A stretch of DNA of 64,000 bases from Melampsora larici-populina 98AG31 (GCF_000204055.1 NW_006768768.1:1242071-1306070), one strand, 5' to 3'. Positions 22,130 to 35,800 are shown, counted from the stretch's first letter. Numbers and translations are program-made. The notes: generated from the sequence alone by a model not told the origin.

Positions 22130-22756
22130 ATGACCATCAACATCTATGGAAACATCACTGTTGCAGGAAACTCTTCTATCACCACTAATCACTCTAGCCG
22201 ATCTAGCCGAAGTCGTCCAGCGAGACCCCAAAGTGTCACTCAGCCAAGAAGGAATAACCGTCGCCGACATAATTCAATTGCTGTAGAAAATCTCGTCATC
22301 GAAGATCACGTACAACATCACGACATAGACAATCATGCCGGCAATCATCACGCCAGAGAACGTCTTTTGATAGAAGCACCACGTCGTCAACGCGATCAGT
22401 CAGTCGTTATAGCTCCACCACCAAGACGGAATGCTCCCCTTCCCCGGCGTCGTTCCTCAAGAATTGCTCGACGTGCCCTTCTCAACGCACGAATGTACCC
22501 GCGAAGACGACGTCCAATTCCAGCCGCCCATGAAGATCATGACTTCTGGACCAAGATATGGACCTTACCAGTAAATCTTCTCCTCTACCTCTCGCCTGGA
22601 TGGCACCCAGTCTGGACCACTCGAGATCTCCTTCGACAAATCATCTGGCACTTCAAGCCAAACCAACGCATCCCGTGTAGAACTCTCAAAGCAGATTTGA
22701 TCGAATTGTTTGAAGTTCATGTTGTCCAACGCTATGGAGCATACTATGGAATCTAA
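22130..22756 (+). CDS. small basic protein of unknown function, 208 aa
   Basis: Single open frame from ATG 22130 to 22756. Residues ~20-125 are very rich in Arg, His and Ser (SRSSRSRPARP, RRNNRRRHNS, PPPRRNAPLPRRRSSR), which suggests nucleic-acid binding or nuclear localisation. The last ~75 residues look globular: FWTKIWTLPVNLLLYLSPGW and LRQIIWHFKPNQRIP, ending in a helix-like ADLIELFEVHV. I do not recognise the family. It is the first gene inside the left terminal repeat and is transcribed towards the transposase, so an accessory DNA-binding role is conceivable but untested. Confidence 0.55.
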   Translation: MTINIYGNITVAGNSSITTNHSSRSSRSRPARPQSVTQPRRNNRRRHNSIAVENLVIEDHVQHHDIDNHAGNHHARERLLIEAPRRQRDQSVVIAPPPRRNAPLPRRRSSRIARRALLNARMYPRRRRPIPAAHEDHDFWTKIWTLPVNLLLYLSPGWHPVWTTRDLLRQIIWHFKPNQRIPCRTLKADLIELFEVHVVQRYGAYYGI

Positions 22757-22918
22757 CAGGTTCGCACTATCTTCACGTTCACCTATTTCTACAGCTTACT
22801 GACAATCTCTGGTCCTTCTAGATCTAAATGATTTATTTTGTTCTGTTCAGTCTTTGTTGTCTCTATCTCTCCGTATAAGTCAAGTGTGTATGAGTGATAA
22901 ATAAACGATGTCCGCTCC

Positions 22919-23241
22919 CACTCACATTTTCCATGTATATATTGGCCCAATCGATTCATTTTCTTTACATTGGTTGTCTCTCACTTGCTCGTATCTATCA
23001 TACACGTATATATTTTTGCTCAATCAAATCAGTTTGCTTCACATGCTCTCTATGACTATAGAAACAGGGTTACCACGTTCTCACTTACATTTTCCATGTA
23101 TATATTTCGGCCCAATCATTTCATTTTCTTTATATTGGTTGTCTCTCACTAGCTCGTATCTATCTTACACGTATATATTTCCTCAATCAAATTACTTTGC
23201 TTCACTGCTCTCTATGACTATAGAAACAAGGTTACCACGTT
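22919..23241 (+). repeat. two tandem copies of a ~162-bp unit
   Basis: Copy 1 (22919-23080) and copy 2 (23081-23241) share CACATTTTCCATGTATATAT near the start and TATAGAAACAGGGTTACCACG (20-nt core, one change) at the end, with scattered substitutions and small indels between. The repeat lies between the small basic gene and the transposase. Confidence 0.75.
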
Positions 23242-23600
23242 CTCTGCTTTAGAGTTGACAACTCTTCAAGGAAAGTGTGCTCCTTGCTGAGGTCGTGTGA
23301 AACACCTGGGTATCTGACTGAACATGTGAAAGGTGTGAGAGTTGAGCAAGTAAAAGAGCCAGAAATTCTCTCCTGGAATTGCGTTGAAATAGCTGACCAT
23401 CTGGCTGGAGTATATGAGAGTTGAGCAAGTAAGACAAACACTCCATCGTGCATGTTATATTGGAGTCACGTGATGGTCATTTAGAGACTTCACCAATATT
23501 CCAGCGAGCTCGATTTAGAAAACATCAAAAACTTGTTCTGGTGCCTTTAGATTCTCTATACATCCATCGCTCTGGAACCGATTGACATCAAGCGTGTGAA

Positions 23601-26600
23601 ATGAAGACACCGCACATATGCTGCTGTGAAGAGCTTGGATGCGGCTCTGAAAGCTTTCAGCTCGATGGAAGCTTTCACCGAGGCAAAGCTAGAAACCAGC
23701 AGAACGGCGCCATCCACGAAGCCAAACTGCGAAGACTCCGCTTAACACGCGCAACCGAGAACCAATCTACTCCTTCGCAAACTCTTGGGGTCTCTAATTC
23801 CTATAACTTGTCTATCAACAGGACATCGAATATCGGGGCAAGTACCCCCACGTCTCATCATCTCACTACTTACCTGATTGACGATTTTTTCTACTCCAAT
23901 AGCGGCGAAGATCTCTGAGTACCGGGGACTTGGATCAGATCAACACGGAATCCTCCAGGGGTCGAAGCCAGGGACCTTTGTCGACATCTTTGCAAGGACG
24001 ACGAAGTAGCTCGCAAAGGATTCGAGGTACAAATGGAAGCACTACGCTCGGTGATTGTCTGATCGTCTCCACGGCGGCCTATCAGATACCGAAGGGCTAT
24101 CTTCAGCGACCAGCATGCCTCATTGGAATGCTACAAGTCGCGCATGGTGCGATTCTCAAAGGGGTCAAGCATAGAACAAGCCAGACTGCCCTTCACATGA
24201 ATAAGCTGCAAATCGAACAAACGACTATAGACGCCAATTATACCGGTCGTGCTTACTGGGAGGACCTACCCTTATCTCTCCCAACGCTGTACACAATGCT
24301 GAATCTTGAAATCAAGTTGGAGTCGCAGATTTTGTGTCCGGAATGCTTCACCCTGCATGGTACACCTTTCGAAAAGATTGATGAGACTTACAAGATGAAG
24401 TGCGATGCTTTACGATTTCTACGTCAGCCTGATCAACCAAGGGGCACACCAGTCACGCGTCACCAATGCGGCGGAACCCTTTATTCAGATGCTGATCTTA
24501 AGCCAATCCGCCAATTTCATTATCACTCCGTCAAGAGTTGGCTGGCTAGGATGATATGTATCCCTGGTTTTGAAGCCGCTCTGGATGCCCCGTTTCAGCA
24601 TGAGTATGATGGCTCAAACATGCACGATATCTGGGATGGAGAGATGTGGAGGTCTTTTACGCACTGCGGCAAGCCGTTCACTTCTACAAGTGGTAACCTC
24701 GTTTTTGGTTTATTTATCGATTGGTTTAATCCTCATGGCCGAGGCTCTCGAAAAACAAAATCCCACGGCATAGTTCTTCTCATATGCTTCAATTTACCAC
24801 CAGATGTACGATATAAGCAAGAGAATCTCTTTCTCTTTGCAGTCATTCCTGGACCTAACGAACCGGCTGTTGAACAAATGGACGGAGTGTTGAAGCCGCT
24901 TGTGGACGAATTCCAAGATCTTTGGAAAGGAATCTTTCTCTCATCGACTCCGGATCATCCCCAAGGCCGTGTGATACATGCAGCACTATGGCCTTTGATA
25001 GCAGACATCCCAGCTATGCGAAAGACTGCTGGCTTCGGTTCACATTCGGCAACACACTTCTGCGCCCACTGTGGAATTACTATACACAATCGCGTTGACA
25101 TCAACCCAGATGAATGGGCCAAAAGAACTGACCATCAAAAACACGCTGAAGACTGGCGCGATGCGCGCACAGAACGGGAACAAGGTAAAATCTTTGACAC
25201 CTACGGAGTCCGATATACAGCTCTATCTGAGCTTCCTTATTGGCAACCCATCAATTTTGTCACGGTGGATATCATGCATTGTTTACTCCTTGGTGCGCTG
25301 AAGGATCATGCCAATAGCTTTTTAGGTCTCGGTGAAGCCGGCAAGAAGCTCAAAGCAAAGCTTGACAGCGAGGCTCATCTTGATATACGTAACCGGCCTA
25401 GGACACGAGCTTATACCTCCAGCAATGTCAATGTATGCATTTATCTTTTAATGTACCCATTGAATATTTATTTTTTGAATAATACAAAAATTGACCAAAT
25501 TTATCTCTGTCTTAGTCTGCAACTTCGCACGCAAATGCTTTTGAAACCGCCAGCTCAGAGCCCAGTCAAATGGATGTAGATAATACCAGCGAAAAAGATG
25601 GCAGTGCCTCCATGGACTGGTCAAGAAGTAACGATATCGAGGATTCTCAAACTCCAAAGTCTCGTCAGACGTCGTATTTTGGAAGTTCAAGTGCTTGTGG
25701 AAGTTTCACTTTTCAAATATCTTCTTCGTCTTCAAGTTATGTATCTCAGCAGCAACCATTGCCAGCCAACGTACCCAAGAAACGCGGCAGACCTCCTGGC
25801 AAAAATACAAAGAATAAAAGATCCAAAAGCGACACGACCTTCGGCAACCCTGTCTCCAACTTGGCAGAACCTGGTGAACAATTGTCGTTGCCGGGCGGAC
25901 CTATTAAGTTTCATTCGATTTCTGAGGAGCCCGAACATCATCCCATGTTACCCGGCGAGCCAGTTCAGCTTGCATCTTCTGAAGTACCCCCTTTACAGCC
26001 CTCTCACTTACGGCGCTCCAATCGACTTCGATCTCAAAGTGATGCAAAGGTATCAGCCTCTGATGTTGTTGAAATACCGGCGAATTCACAACCACAAAAA
26101 AGTGGAGGTAGGCTTCGAAGCAATACCAACACCACGCTTCGCCCATCAACCGCGAGCTCAAAATCAAAAGATAAACAAAGAGCCTCAACTGCGGCCTCAA
26201 AGCACCAAACTCCAAAAGAGCCTCAAGCTCGGTCCAATACTTCTAATCCGTCACTTACAATGGACGATCTCATTGATATCCGACATGCTATCTCAAATGC
26301 AAAAACACCAAGTTGGATGACTCGGCCGCCGATTAAGATTGGAATTCCAAAGTCTGGGGCCCCCAGTGCGATGGAGTGGCTCACATTTTACACTGTTTAT
26401 ATGGTCCTAGTTATTATCCCCAAGCTATACCTCTCAAAAGATACGAACGACCAAGCTCTATGTGAAAGTTTGATCTACATTGTGGAGATTACAAATTGTG
26501 CGCTCTCTCGAACGTTCAGCAAAGAAGATAAAGAAGATCTCAAACGATTGATCCTAAGCTACCGCACACATCTGGCTACCTCTTGGACGGGTGTCAGTAT

Positions 26601-27582
26601 CAAACCCAACTTACACTTCTTACAGCATGTGCCCGATATCACTGAGCTTTTTGGACCTCCTTCATACACTGCAACCATGGTTGGTGAGCGTGTGATTGGA
26701 ATGTTGTGTAAAATTCCAAAAAACCATCACGCAGGTGCGATCTCCTTCATGCTGCCCGATACCTAGATATATATGCTGATGATCGACTCTTGTTTGGATT
26801 GATGATCATAGCTGACATAGACAAAACGATGATCCAGACCTACAATCGACGAGGACTATTTAAGGCGGTCTTGAAAGGTTGCCCTACCTTTCTAGGCCGA
26901 GTCGATGTTAAAATCAAAGAACAGGTATTAAAAGCCCTCATAGGGACTCCAACAACAAAGTGGTCTGTGGAGACCAACCTAAATCGTGATACATATGGTA
27001 TTTGGCTAAACTACATGAACACAGGTGTAAGTCAGCGCTATGGAACATTCTCCGACGCCAGTAACCTTTCCAGTAGCAGCCCCTTGCTGCCTACAATGGT
27101 TGAAACTACAAAACTACTTAAGGTCCTTGGGAAGAATTACACCTCACAACAGCTTGTTAAAAGTCGGGGTAATAGTGCCATCGAATACCTGATTCAAGGC
27201 GAGCACCATTATGGCTACATTCAATATGCCTTTCGTACAAAGCTAGTCCCTACGGTTTTTCTGGTAGTTGACCAATTAGCTAAACTCGACTCAAGTGATT
27301 CAATCCACGATTGCTTCCTCTCTCATCCCCGCCTACATGCTTCTATAGTGTATTCAAGGATAGAGCACTGTGTGGTTGTCGATGTTCAAGATCTTATGGG
27401 CCATATCATCGTGTTACCCCATCCACCGGGTCACCTTGGTATTGCACAAGAGACGCTGGGTATTGTAGGGCTGCGGAATATTGTAAGTTTTTCACAAATC
27501 AGTATTTGTTTGTCTGTGAACAAATCAGCTGACTACTGTATGACAGAGCTCAATGAATGCAGACACGAGTTTAGAACAATGA
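23601..27582 (+). CDS. Tnp2-type (CACTA/Plavaka) transposase with AT-hook insert
   Basis: The 5' exon starts at ATG 23601 with CCCEELGCG, like the N-terminal Cys cluster of Plavaka proteins; its splicing between ~23790 and 23930 is unresolved. The main exon ends at 25432, followed in phase by exons 25516-26734, 26812-27482 and a short 27547-27582. Core motifs: CPECFTLHGTPFEKI, GLFIDWFNPHGRG, HFCAHCGI and the DIMHCLLLGALKDH acidic box, all typical of the Tnp2 family (Transposase_21). After the DIMHC box an insert of about 300 residues, Ser/Pro-rich and containing the AT-hook KKRGRPPGKN, precedes the conserved C-terminal block (PNLHFLQHVPDITELFGPPS). No stop or frameshift is seen in the resolved part. 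Confidence 0.8.
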
Positions 27583-27613
27583 TGAAGTACAGCAAGTTTA
27601 AAATAAAATTTGT

Positions 27614-27677
27614 TCTTATCAATCAAAAACAACACTAAGCGCTAATCTTATCAATCAAAAACAACACTAAGCGCTAA
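27614..27677 (+). repeat. exact 32-bp tandem duplication
   Basis: The 32-bp unit beginning TCTTATCAATC and ending AAGCGCTAA occurs twice back to back (27614-27645, 27646-27677) with no difference. It lies just past the transposase stop, before the convergent gene. Confidence 0.85.
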
Positions 27678-27719
27678 TTATCTTTATGTATGTAGTATGT
27701 CCATGAATACAATGTGATG

Positions 27720-28929
27720 TTAAAGAAGTGATGTACGTATTTTTGAAATCAGCAAAGGAAGAACCGCGCTGGCCGGATTTTGAGTCAAAAGCTGTTTCTG
27801 GCTCTCTCCGAAGGCTTCCTTCCAAACAGGACAGTAACAGTTTGATGGAAGGTTGCGAGGAGCTTTACCCTTAGATGAGATTTGAATAGCTGGAGATCTT
27901 CTCATGTCGAGCCGGCGAGCCCCCCACCTTGCACCATGCTTAGCCTTCTGCTGATTGAAGGAAAGCGTATCAAGCAGATGCAGAAGGTCAGAGTATTCCT
28001 GACTCCTCCAAACCATGCCTACAGCACGCGGTTTCCCGGGTCCATCGTCCTCGGTATCTGAGCAACAGCTAGCACGAGGAAGGAGGTTCAAAGCGGCGGG
28101 AAGAAGCTCTTTGTCTTCAAGTTCGATAAACTCTTCTAAAGCGTCTTGGCGGTAACGAAAAATCTGAGACGAGATCTCAGTGACCGGAAGAAGCGAATTT
28201 CACAAAGAGAGAGGACTCACGGTAGCTCGCCGTTGGTTCTTCATTTTCCTGCGGCGATATTTTTCATCTTGGCTCGTTCTTCCTCGATGCCATCTCTCAA
28301 TGACAGCTCGGAATATTTCATCAGTGGAATATTTATTATCAACCGAGTATCGATTGAATGCGCCTTGCATCATCGCCCATTTCCAGTGCTTCACTAAGAA
28401 CGCCAGCATCATCTCGTTCCAAGGCGAGCTCAGCGGTGACTCCCAAGCTAGTGTGGCACGCGGAATGCCAAACAGAGCAAGGTCTTGGATAAAAAATCTC
28501 CTGTATGTGATCCAACAGGTGTCTTGTCGTGGTAAGAGAGTGATTGTTTGTTGGGAAGGAGTCGGAGGCGGAAGATCCACACCAAAAACACTTAAATCGG
28601 CCATAATAGTTTCCGAGTTAACATTGGGAAGCGAATGGAGCTCCGAAGTGTCTGGACTAGTAGGATATGGTGCACGTGAGCCGAATCTTCCGATCAAAAA
28701 TTTTGTGTAGTCGGTAATGGCCTGATAAGAGCCCGAGTTCCGTTTAGGTAACCAGAGAGCCACTTCTCTATTTTGTGCTTTCAATGATCTGACTCCAGCC
28801 CCTTCTGAAAAGTGCATAGGTTGTTCAAGACACGCTATGATAAAAAGTGGATAATCAGGATGCGCAATAGATATCTGAGTTAATGAAGGATAACTCACGT
28901 TTAGAAGGCAGCATAGTTAAAACAGACAT
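27720..28929 (-). CDS. element-borne protein of unknown function, 362 aa
   Basis: Read 5' to 3', exons 28929-28899, 28834-28221 and 28163-27720 join in phase to 363 codons. The middle contains WNEMMLAFLVKHWKWAMM, then a basic segment KYRRRKMKNQRR. After splice 2 comes IFRYRQDALEEF, a short acidic linker (DTEDDGPG), WRSQEYSDLLHLLDTL, and a C-terminal KAPRNLPSNCYCPVW. I do not recognise a named domain. The order of motifs parallels the last ~250 residues of the 1,880-aa protein encoded divergently next door (W-rich helix, basic stretch, R-Q-x-A-L, acidic linker, W-R-x-x, hydrophobic L-x-x-L-D, then an F/L-P-x-C/N-rich end). The two are probably distant paralogues. Confidence 0.65.
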
Positions 28930-29851
28930 CAATATTCGAGCAGTTAATAAGAGCCACAAATGCCTTCGATCACAGTCAAATAATAATATAACGTCTTCGC
29001 CAGGAAGAAAGATGAGTTAAGAAATTAAATAACAGTTGAACGTATTAAGAGGCCTTCTCCAGGAAGGTAGATAAATTATCAAGGACAGTAACAGTTCAGT
29101 AAAATAAGAGGTCTTCTCCAGGAAGACAGACACACACAGTCAAATTGAACACTGTTTGAAGAAGCAGACAGAGAAACTGGATGCACGTAAGAGTGAGGTT
29201 GGGGCAAGGAAATGAAGCGGCTTTCCCCTCGAAAGATCCACAAGATATAAGTACTTTCAAATCCAACACCTGAAAGGTCAATTTGGGAGTTTACGAATCA
29301 CCTGATCTGAAAGAAAAATAATTGACAAAACAAAGCCAACCACATATGCAAACCCTTTTGTCAGCTAATCAGATAAAGGAAAGAGGCTTGGTGGCATGGT
29401 TGGAGTTTGATGCGTCTCTTGTGCTGCTCGTACAAAAGGTCCAAATTCAAAGGGTATCTTGATCTTCTGAAAGAGCACCCTACGTTTCACGGGGGACTAA
29501 TGATCGTAGAGCTTGGTCTGAAGGTGAGGACTGTCCTTTTCAAGATAGTGCTTTGACATCATCGAAAGCTCTGCAAGATTGTACGATCCTTTTGTCACAT
29601 ATCCACATACAGATCGATAGCAAAGTAGTCTGTACAACTGTGATTTCAAACCTTTTCAATCTTCCCCTCCGGTTCTTGTCAAGCTCCTACTTCCTTCATA
29701 TCATCTTCACAATCTTATGTCTGGTACATAAGTCATCTTTCACTTTATTTCACTGACCACCTTCATATCCACGTCCCTCACTTCTTGCGCATTCATACAC
29801 CATCAAGACCTTCACCTCTCGTGCTTGTGCACCCTCGAAACGGAACCAACA
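28930..29851. promoter_or_regulatory. divergent promoter region with a thrice-repeated motif
   Basis: The 0.9 kb between the starts of two divergent genes has no gene of its own. A near-palindromic word, CTTCTCCAGGAAG, occurs at about 28994 (CTTCGCCAGGAAG), 29054 and 29113, spaced about 59 bp apart. It could be the binding site of an element-encoded protein controlling both genes. That is inference; only the repeat is seen. Confidence 0.5.
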
Positions 29852-32800
29852 ATGGCCCAAATAATCCAAAGTGAGTCGTTTGATAGCGTCTTAGTCTCGC
29901 AGATGTTCATCTCTCAGCAATGCTTCATCACGTGTAGACACCCAACACAACCAGACTCCTGACGGTATGGATTTGGAACTTTGTCAAGAACCAGCTCCTC
30001 ATGCACCGCCCCTCTTGAGCCCAATTCCAGCCTTTGTCGATGGTCAGTTTCTTTGAGTATTATTTATCTTTTATATGACTGAATCTGATGGTCGATTACT
30101 TCCCAGGTCCAAGCCAAGTACTCCCACTCATACCTCCCATCGTCGATTCTTCTGCTGTGGATCCAAACAGACAGCATCCCAGTTGAGCCACTCTTCATCT
30201 TCACGTAACGGGAGTGCCGCGGTGTTCTTTACTTAAACAGCGACCGGAACGTTTGATCTACAGGTGACAGTGATCAACGGGATGAGATTTCGGAGCTCTT
30301 TGAAGATCTCGAACAACTTGTTACATCGCCTGGCAATGTTGCCGAAGAAAGCCTTCCACAGCAACCAGCGCTGCCACTCGACGCTATATACAACCCCTCA
30401 CTTGTCACCCCTGGAGCTCCATCTCTCCCAAGTGCACGACATCGAATCGCCAAGCGACCTTACCATTTATCCACAGATCATCACTCAGCAATCATCTCCT
30501 TGTCCAAGCCCGGCTCATATGACGTTAATTTGGACGACATTCATCTGCAAGACATTGTCCCTCGAAAGCGTCCTATAACATCGCATGACGACGAGGAACC
30601 CCAGTCTAAGCGATCGCGTCAGCCATCATACTACAGCAATGACCAACAGATGCCTCCCCTTCGATTTGCGATGCCACCTTTCCCTTCTGCCCCAACCATA
30701 CCTCAAAAACGTCCAAGTTCTCATGCACCACACGAGCTCGAGGAAATGGGCCATAGGCGTTCATGTACACCATCCAATTACACCAGCAGCCGACAGTCGC
30801 CAACAACTTGCTCTCCCAAGTTGCTTCAGCCATGTCTTATCTCAAATTCCACGAATACCTCTTCACAGCCACAAGGAAGTTTAATGCAACAGGTGCCTCA
30901 AATTGAAAAAGCTTGCGACGATTCTCAAATGCTTACTACAACCAATCATACTATTTACTCGCACAATCTCGACAAGCAAGCTCCAGATCATGCTCAATCC
31001 ACCCATCCGCACTTACCACATACGACCTATGACGATCCCCCTGCCGAGTTTGATTCACACTTATTCAGTCCAACTCACGTTGTCAATCAGAATCTCACTC
31101 ATAGTCAAAAAAAGCCCAGTTCATCGTCACGTAATGCCACGTCCAACGAAGACTTTGAACATACTCGCAAGACTCCCGAAACATCACTTGCACATTCTCA
31201 AGAATATGTGGGACGAAACAATGAATCTGGTCCTTCGAGTCATATTGAAATCTCCCCCAGCGCCGGTCATGATCCTTCACAAAGACCCAATTCATCAGAG
31301 AATCATTCTAGCCCCGGCTCATTGCCACAAGACTCACATCAGGAGTATGCTCGCAATACTCCCAGGCTCCCACGTGCAAATCCGCAAGAAATCAGACCGT
31401 CTTATTGGCATGAAGAAGACTCCGTTGGACACCTTCCACCGCGCAACTCTCACTCCAGCAACCCTCCTTCAGCTTTAAGATCGCAACGTCCTTCATCACA
31501 GCCACAGGCTAGTGTAGACAATCAGGAGCCTGGTTTTGGATTACATCGCCGAGTGGAACCAGCCCATGCACCAATTCAGCCGGGTATTTCCATAAGCAAC
31601 CAAACCTATGAATGTTCTCAAATTCATAGTGCGGCTGATTGTACCTACCAGAAACCTCAAGATACGCCAACTGACCATGTCCGCTTACCCGATTCACCAC
31701 ATGCGTGTCACCCTAGCTCTTATAGCTCATACACACCTAACCCAACCTCGACGGGTGGGCAGATTAACTCTAGAAATCAAACTCGCGCCTGCTCTGCACC
31801 GCACAATTTCGCATCTAATCCAGGTCCTGAGTATGCCCAATTCTTAGGTTCAAGCGGGAGGGCTTTGACTAATCAAGTTTACACAAATGCTCATATGTTC
31901 ACTAGCACTCAAACTCGCCCCAGATCGGCACCGCAGGATGTCCGATATGAATCAGCTTCCGAGTACGCTCACAATCAGACCAGAGACTTGCGTGCACAGT
32001 CCAAAGAATCACCGAGAAGCAAATCACCCAGCAGAACCTACGATGCTCAGGTCCTGGATAGAACTCAAGCTCGCCCCAGATCATCGTCGAAAGGTGTCCC
32101 ATCTCGTCCAGCTCCTGTGGATCATTGCAATATCGTCAATCCGTCATTTATACAGCCTCAAGAAGCAACGAGGAAGATATCCAATCTATCTCACCAAGAC
32201 TATGCGGGCACTTCCCTAAGACCACCTTTGTGGGATCAATTTCAGTTCGATCTTGGGGAAGATCACATCATGAAGTTTGTTTCGCCTTCAGCAACTCCAG
32301 ATCCCCCTCAATTTTTCAATCCACGCCCTAGAGATGGACCATCACACATCCAGTCGGCCGTATTCCAACAATCTCAAACCCAAGAAGATGCTCTCACATC
32401 ATTTCCTGACACTCGACCATCTTCTAGGATGTCTATGTGTTCCGCTAAAGATCAGCAAACACACACAAATCAGCAGCACACTCTATCTCAAAGCAGTCGA
32501 TCCTCAAGGATGTCATACTCTTCAACAAATGAGCAACATATCAATCCTCAACACGCACACGCAGCCACATCGACCACTCGACCATCTTCCAGGATGTCTA
32601 TGTGTTCCGCTAAAAACCAGCAACATACTCCACTTCAAAGCAGCCGATCTTTGATAAATGAGCAACAACTCAATCCTCAACTCGCACACGCAGCCACATC
32701 CTCCACTCGACCATCTTCCAGGATGTCTGTCTGTTCCGCACCAAATCAGCAAAATCAGCAACATAATTCATTTCAAAACAGCCAATCTCCAAGGATATCA

Positions 32801-35800
32801 TACTCTTCAACAAATCAGCAACAACTTAATCCTCAACCCGTACAAGCAGCCACATCCACTTATCAGCACCCACCACTTGCGTTCTCTTCTAGATCTTCAC
32901 GTGTCAAGCACAGTGACCATTCCTCTGGAAAGAATCAAGACCAACGCCAAAGCTCCTATAACACGGTTCCTGATAACAGCTCCACTGGTCACATCCGGCC
33001 CAACAGCTCTCAACCCAACACGCTGCCTGTTTTCAATTCACAATACAAACCTGTATCACACCCGCATGGATATCAAACACATCACCAGCCTGATGTGGTA
33101 CCTAATCTTACTCACCATTCTCACATTTCCAATCCACGTCACGAGGATCGCACTAGAGCTTACATCTCAAAATCCACTAATCCACCTTACGGACATCCTG
33201 AGTTTCCTATCTTCAACTCAGGCTTTGTCAACACTCCTACTGCAGTTTCTCAAATGCATGGCCTATCTTCTACCAAACTGCCTTCCAGGGATCAATTTCG
33301 ATTTGACTTCGGAGGGAATCCCATCCCTACGTTCGGTGTACCCGTTCAAGTCAAAGACTCACACACTAGTCACGGACAACCACAGACTTCTTGTGACCTC
33401 TTTCGACAACCCTCTCGTCGTCCGTCATCCAGGATGTCCATATGTTCCGCGCATAATCAACCACAAAGTCTTCCTCAAAGAGACCATTCATCAAGAATCT
33501 CATATGCAGCAGATGACTGTGAACCTGCTCCTCGACCCTCTCCTCGATTTGCTCCTCAACCTGCTCCTCAACCTGCTCCTCAACCCGTTCCTCAACCCTT
33601 CAATGACTCGCACCCTAGTCACGGACGATCACAGACCGCTTCTCGTCCGTCTTCCAGGATGTCCATATGTTCCGCGCACAATCAACAACAAAGTCCTCGT
33701 CAAAGAGGTCATTCACCAAGAATCTCATATGTAGCAGATGAGCGTGGACCTGCTCCTCAACCCTCCCCTCGATTTGCTCCTCGATCTGTTCCTCCACCTG
33801 TTCCCCAATCCATTCGTCAACCTGTTCCTCAAGCCATTCCTCGATCTGCTCCTCGATCTGCTGCCCATCCTCAACATTCTACTCAACCCCCTCCTCGTCA
33901 ATGTGTACCATCAGGGTCCAATTCTGCATTTTTGGGTGTTGATTCACGTAAGCTCTCCATGTTTTCAGCGAGTGCATTCTACCTTTGCTGATGATCTAAA
34001 ATTTCAATTCTCCAGGAAGATCCCAATTAGCAGATGAGCGTGGACCTGCTCCTCGACCTGCTCCGCAACCCTCCCCTCGATCTGTTCCTCCACCCGTTCC
34101 TCAATCCATTCCTCGATCTGCTGCCCATCCTCAACATTCTACTCAACCCCCTCCTCGTCAATGTGTACCATCAGGGTCCAATTCTGCATTTTTGGGTGTT
34201 GATTCACGTAAGCTCTCCATGTTTTCAGCGAGTGCATTCTACCTTTGCTGATGATCTAAAATTTCAATTCTCCAGGAAGATCCCAATATACGGAAGATAT
34301 ACACGAGAACGACAATGATGAGACCGAGAACGAACGACCAGAGGAATACCAAGGAAACCAATACGACGATGACCACAATGTCCAAAACGACGATGACCAC
34401 AATGTCCAATACGACGATGACCACAATGTCCAATACGACGATGACCACAATGTCCAATACGACGATGACCACAATGTCCAATACGACGATGACCACAATG
34501 ATCAATACGACGATGACCACAATGTCCAATACGACGATGACCAATACGACGATGACAAAGATACCGAAGAATCTGACTCTGACGGTGTTTTTGATCTCGC
34601 CGAAAGTCGCAAGTATAAAAATCATAAATCTGCACGCCAAGCTAAAAAGACAATCGCAAGACATGAAGGAGCCCGCCTGGAGAAGCTTGCAAAAACCCCT
34701 ATAGAGTGCGATCAGTATGAACGACTTGCCATTGCAATTCAACATTTCAACAACCTACTCCTTGGCATTGTTCGAAAACGTAAAGGCCAAAAGGGCAACC
34801 GTTTGCTTCCCTCGCCGCCCTCGGACGAGGAGTATTCTCTTTGGGACCAACGAAAAGTCGAGCGTCGGCGGATAATTGATGCGAGCGTTGAAGAAGCTCG
34901 AAAACGCTACCGTCGCAAATACCCATCCCCCCAGCCCGCCCAGCTTGCAAGAGTTGGAGAGCATGCTGCTGAGGAAGCTAGGTCCGGCATTAAACCAGTC
35001 AGATTCACCTCCCGTGTAGCGCTCAGGAACTCTGGTGTTCATTATTCAACCACTGTTGCCTCTACTTGCGAGGCCTCATTGGCTCTTTCTGGCTTTCCAA
35101 GATTTACTTACGATTGGACTGACTCTTTTAAGTCAAAATGGAATGAAGCGGTCTCTGTAATTATTCTCCAAGAGTGGGAGAAGTGCTACAGGAGGGGAGA
35201 TGCTGATGATTATAACGTTGATGTCAACCAAGTGAACGCGAAAAACACCAGGCAAGTTCTTGAGCGGTGGTTTCATACCAAGCGTCGCGAATATGTAAGC
35301 CAGTCCAGTCAGAAGGAGCATCAAGGGAAGAGAACCCAGCCTGGGGAGCAGGAGACTTCGAAAGAGAGAAGTCGTGGCAGGCAATCGCAAAAGAGGGTCG
35401 GTCTTTCCCATTGTGTAATTATGCTACATTCCTGAGTAGGCTGATTGACATCCATCCCGATTCTATAGGTTTGTCAGCTTCGACAAGAAGCTCTCAAGAG
35501 GTTTTTCCCAGAAAACCGGGCGCTCCGCAATATCTTGTCAGAAAGAGAAGTTCATTCTGAAGATGAAGTTGATGCCAATGGTAACTCGTACCGAAAACAG
35601 AAGCTTTGGAGGCATAGGAACCTTGGCAAATTCCTCCACCAGTTAGACGAGCTACACATCGGAACGCAGCGCACCGACCAAGCTTCCACTTCAGCCGCCA
35701 AAGCTCTCCGGCGTGGGCCTTACGCTGCTCCAGAGGATTCAGAGTTTCTTGCACGGCCTCCCAAGGGATTTCCAAAATGTTTGCTTGACGAGGGATTTAT

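Noticed and set aside
34239..34745. Long minus-strand frames with repeated hydrophobic residues opposite the acidic repeat
   Set aside because: They are the complement of the 24-bp YDDDHNVQ minisatellite; a short-period repeat whose length is a multiple of three keeps all frames open. No start context, motifs or splice logic support a gene.
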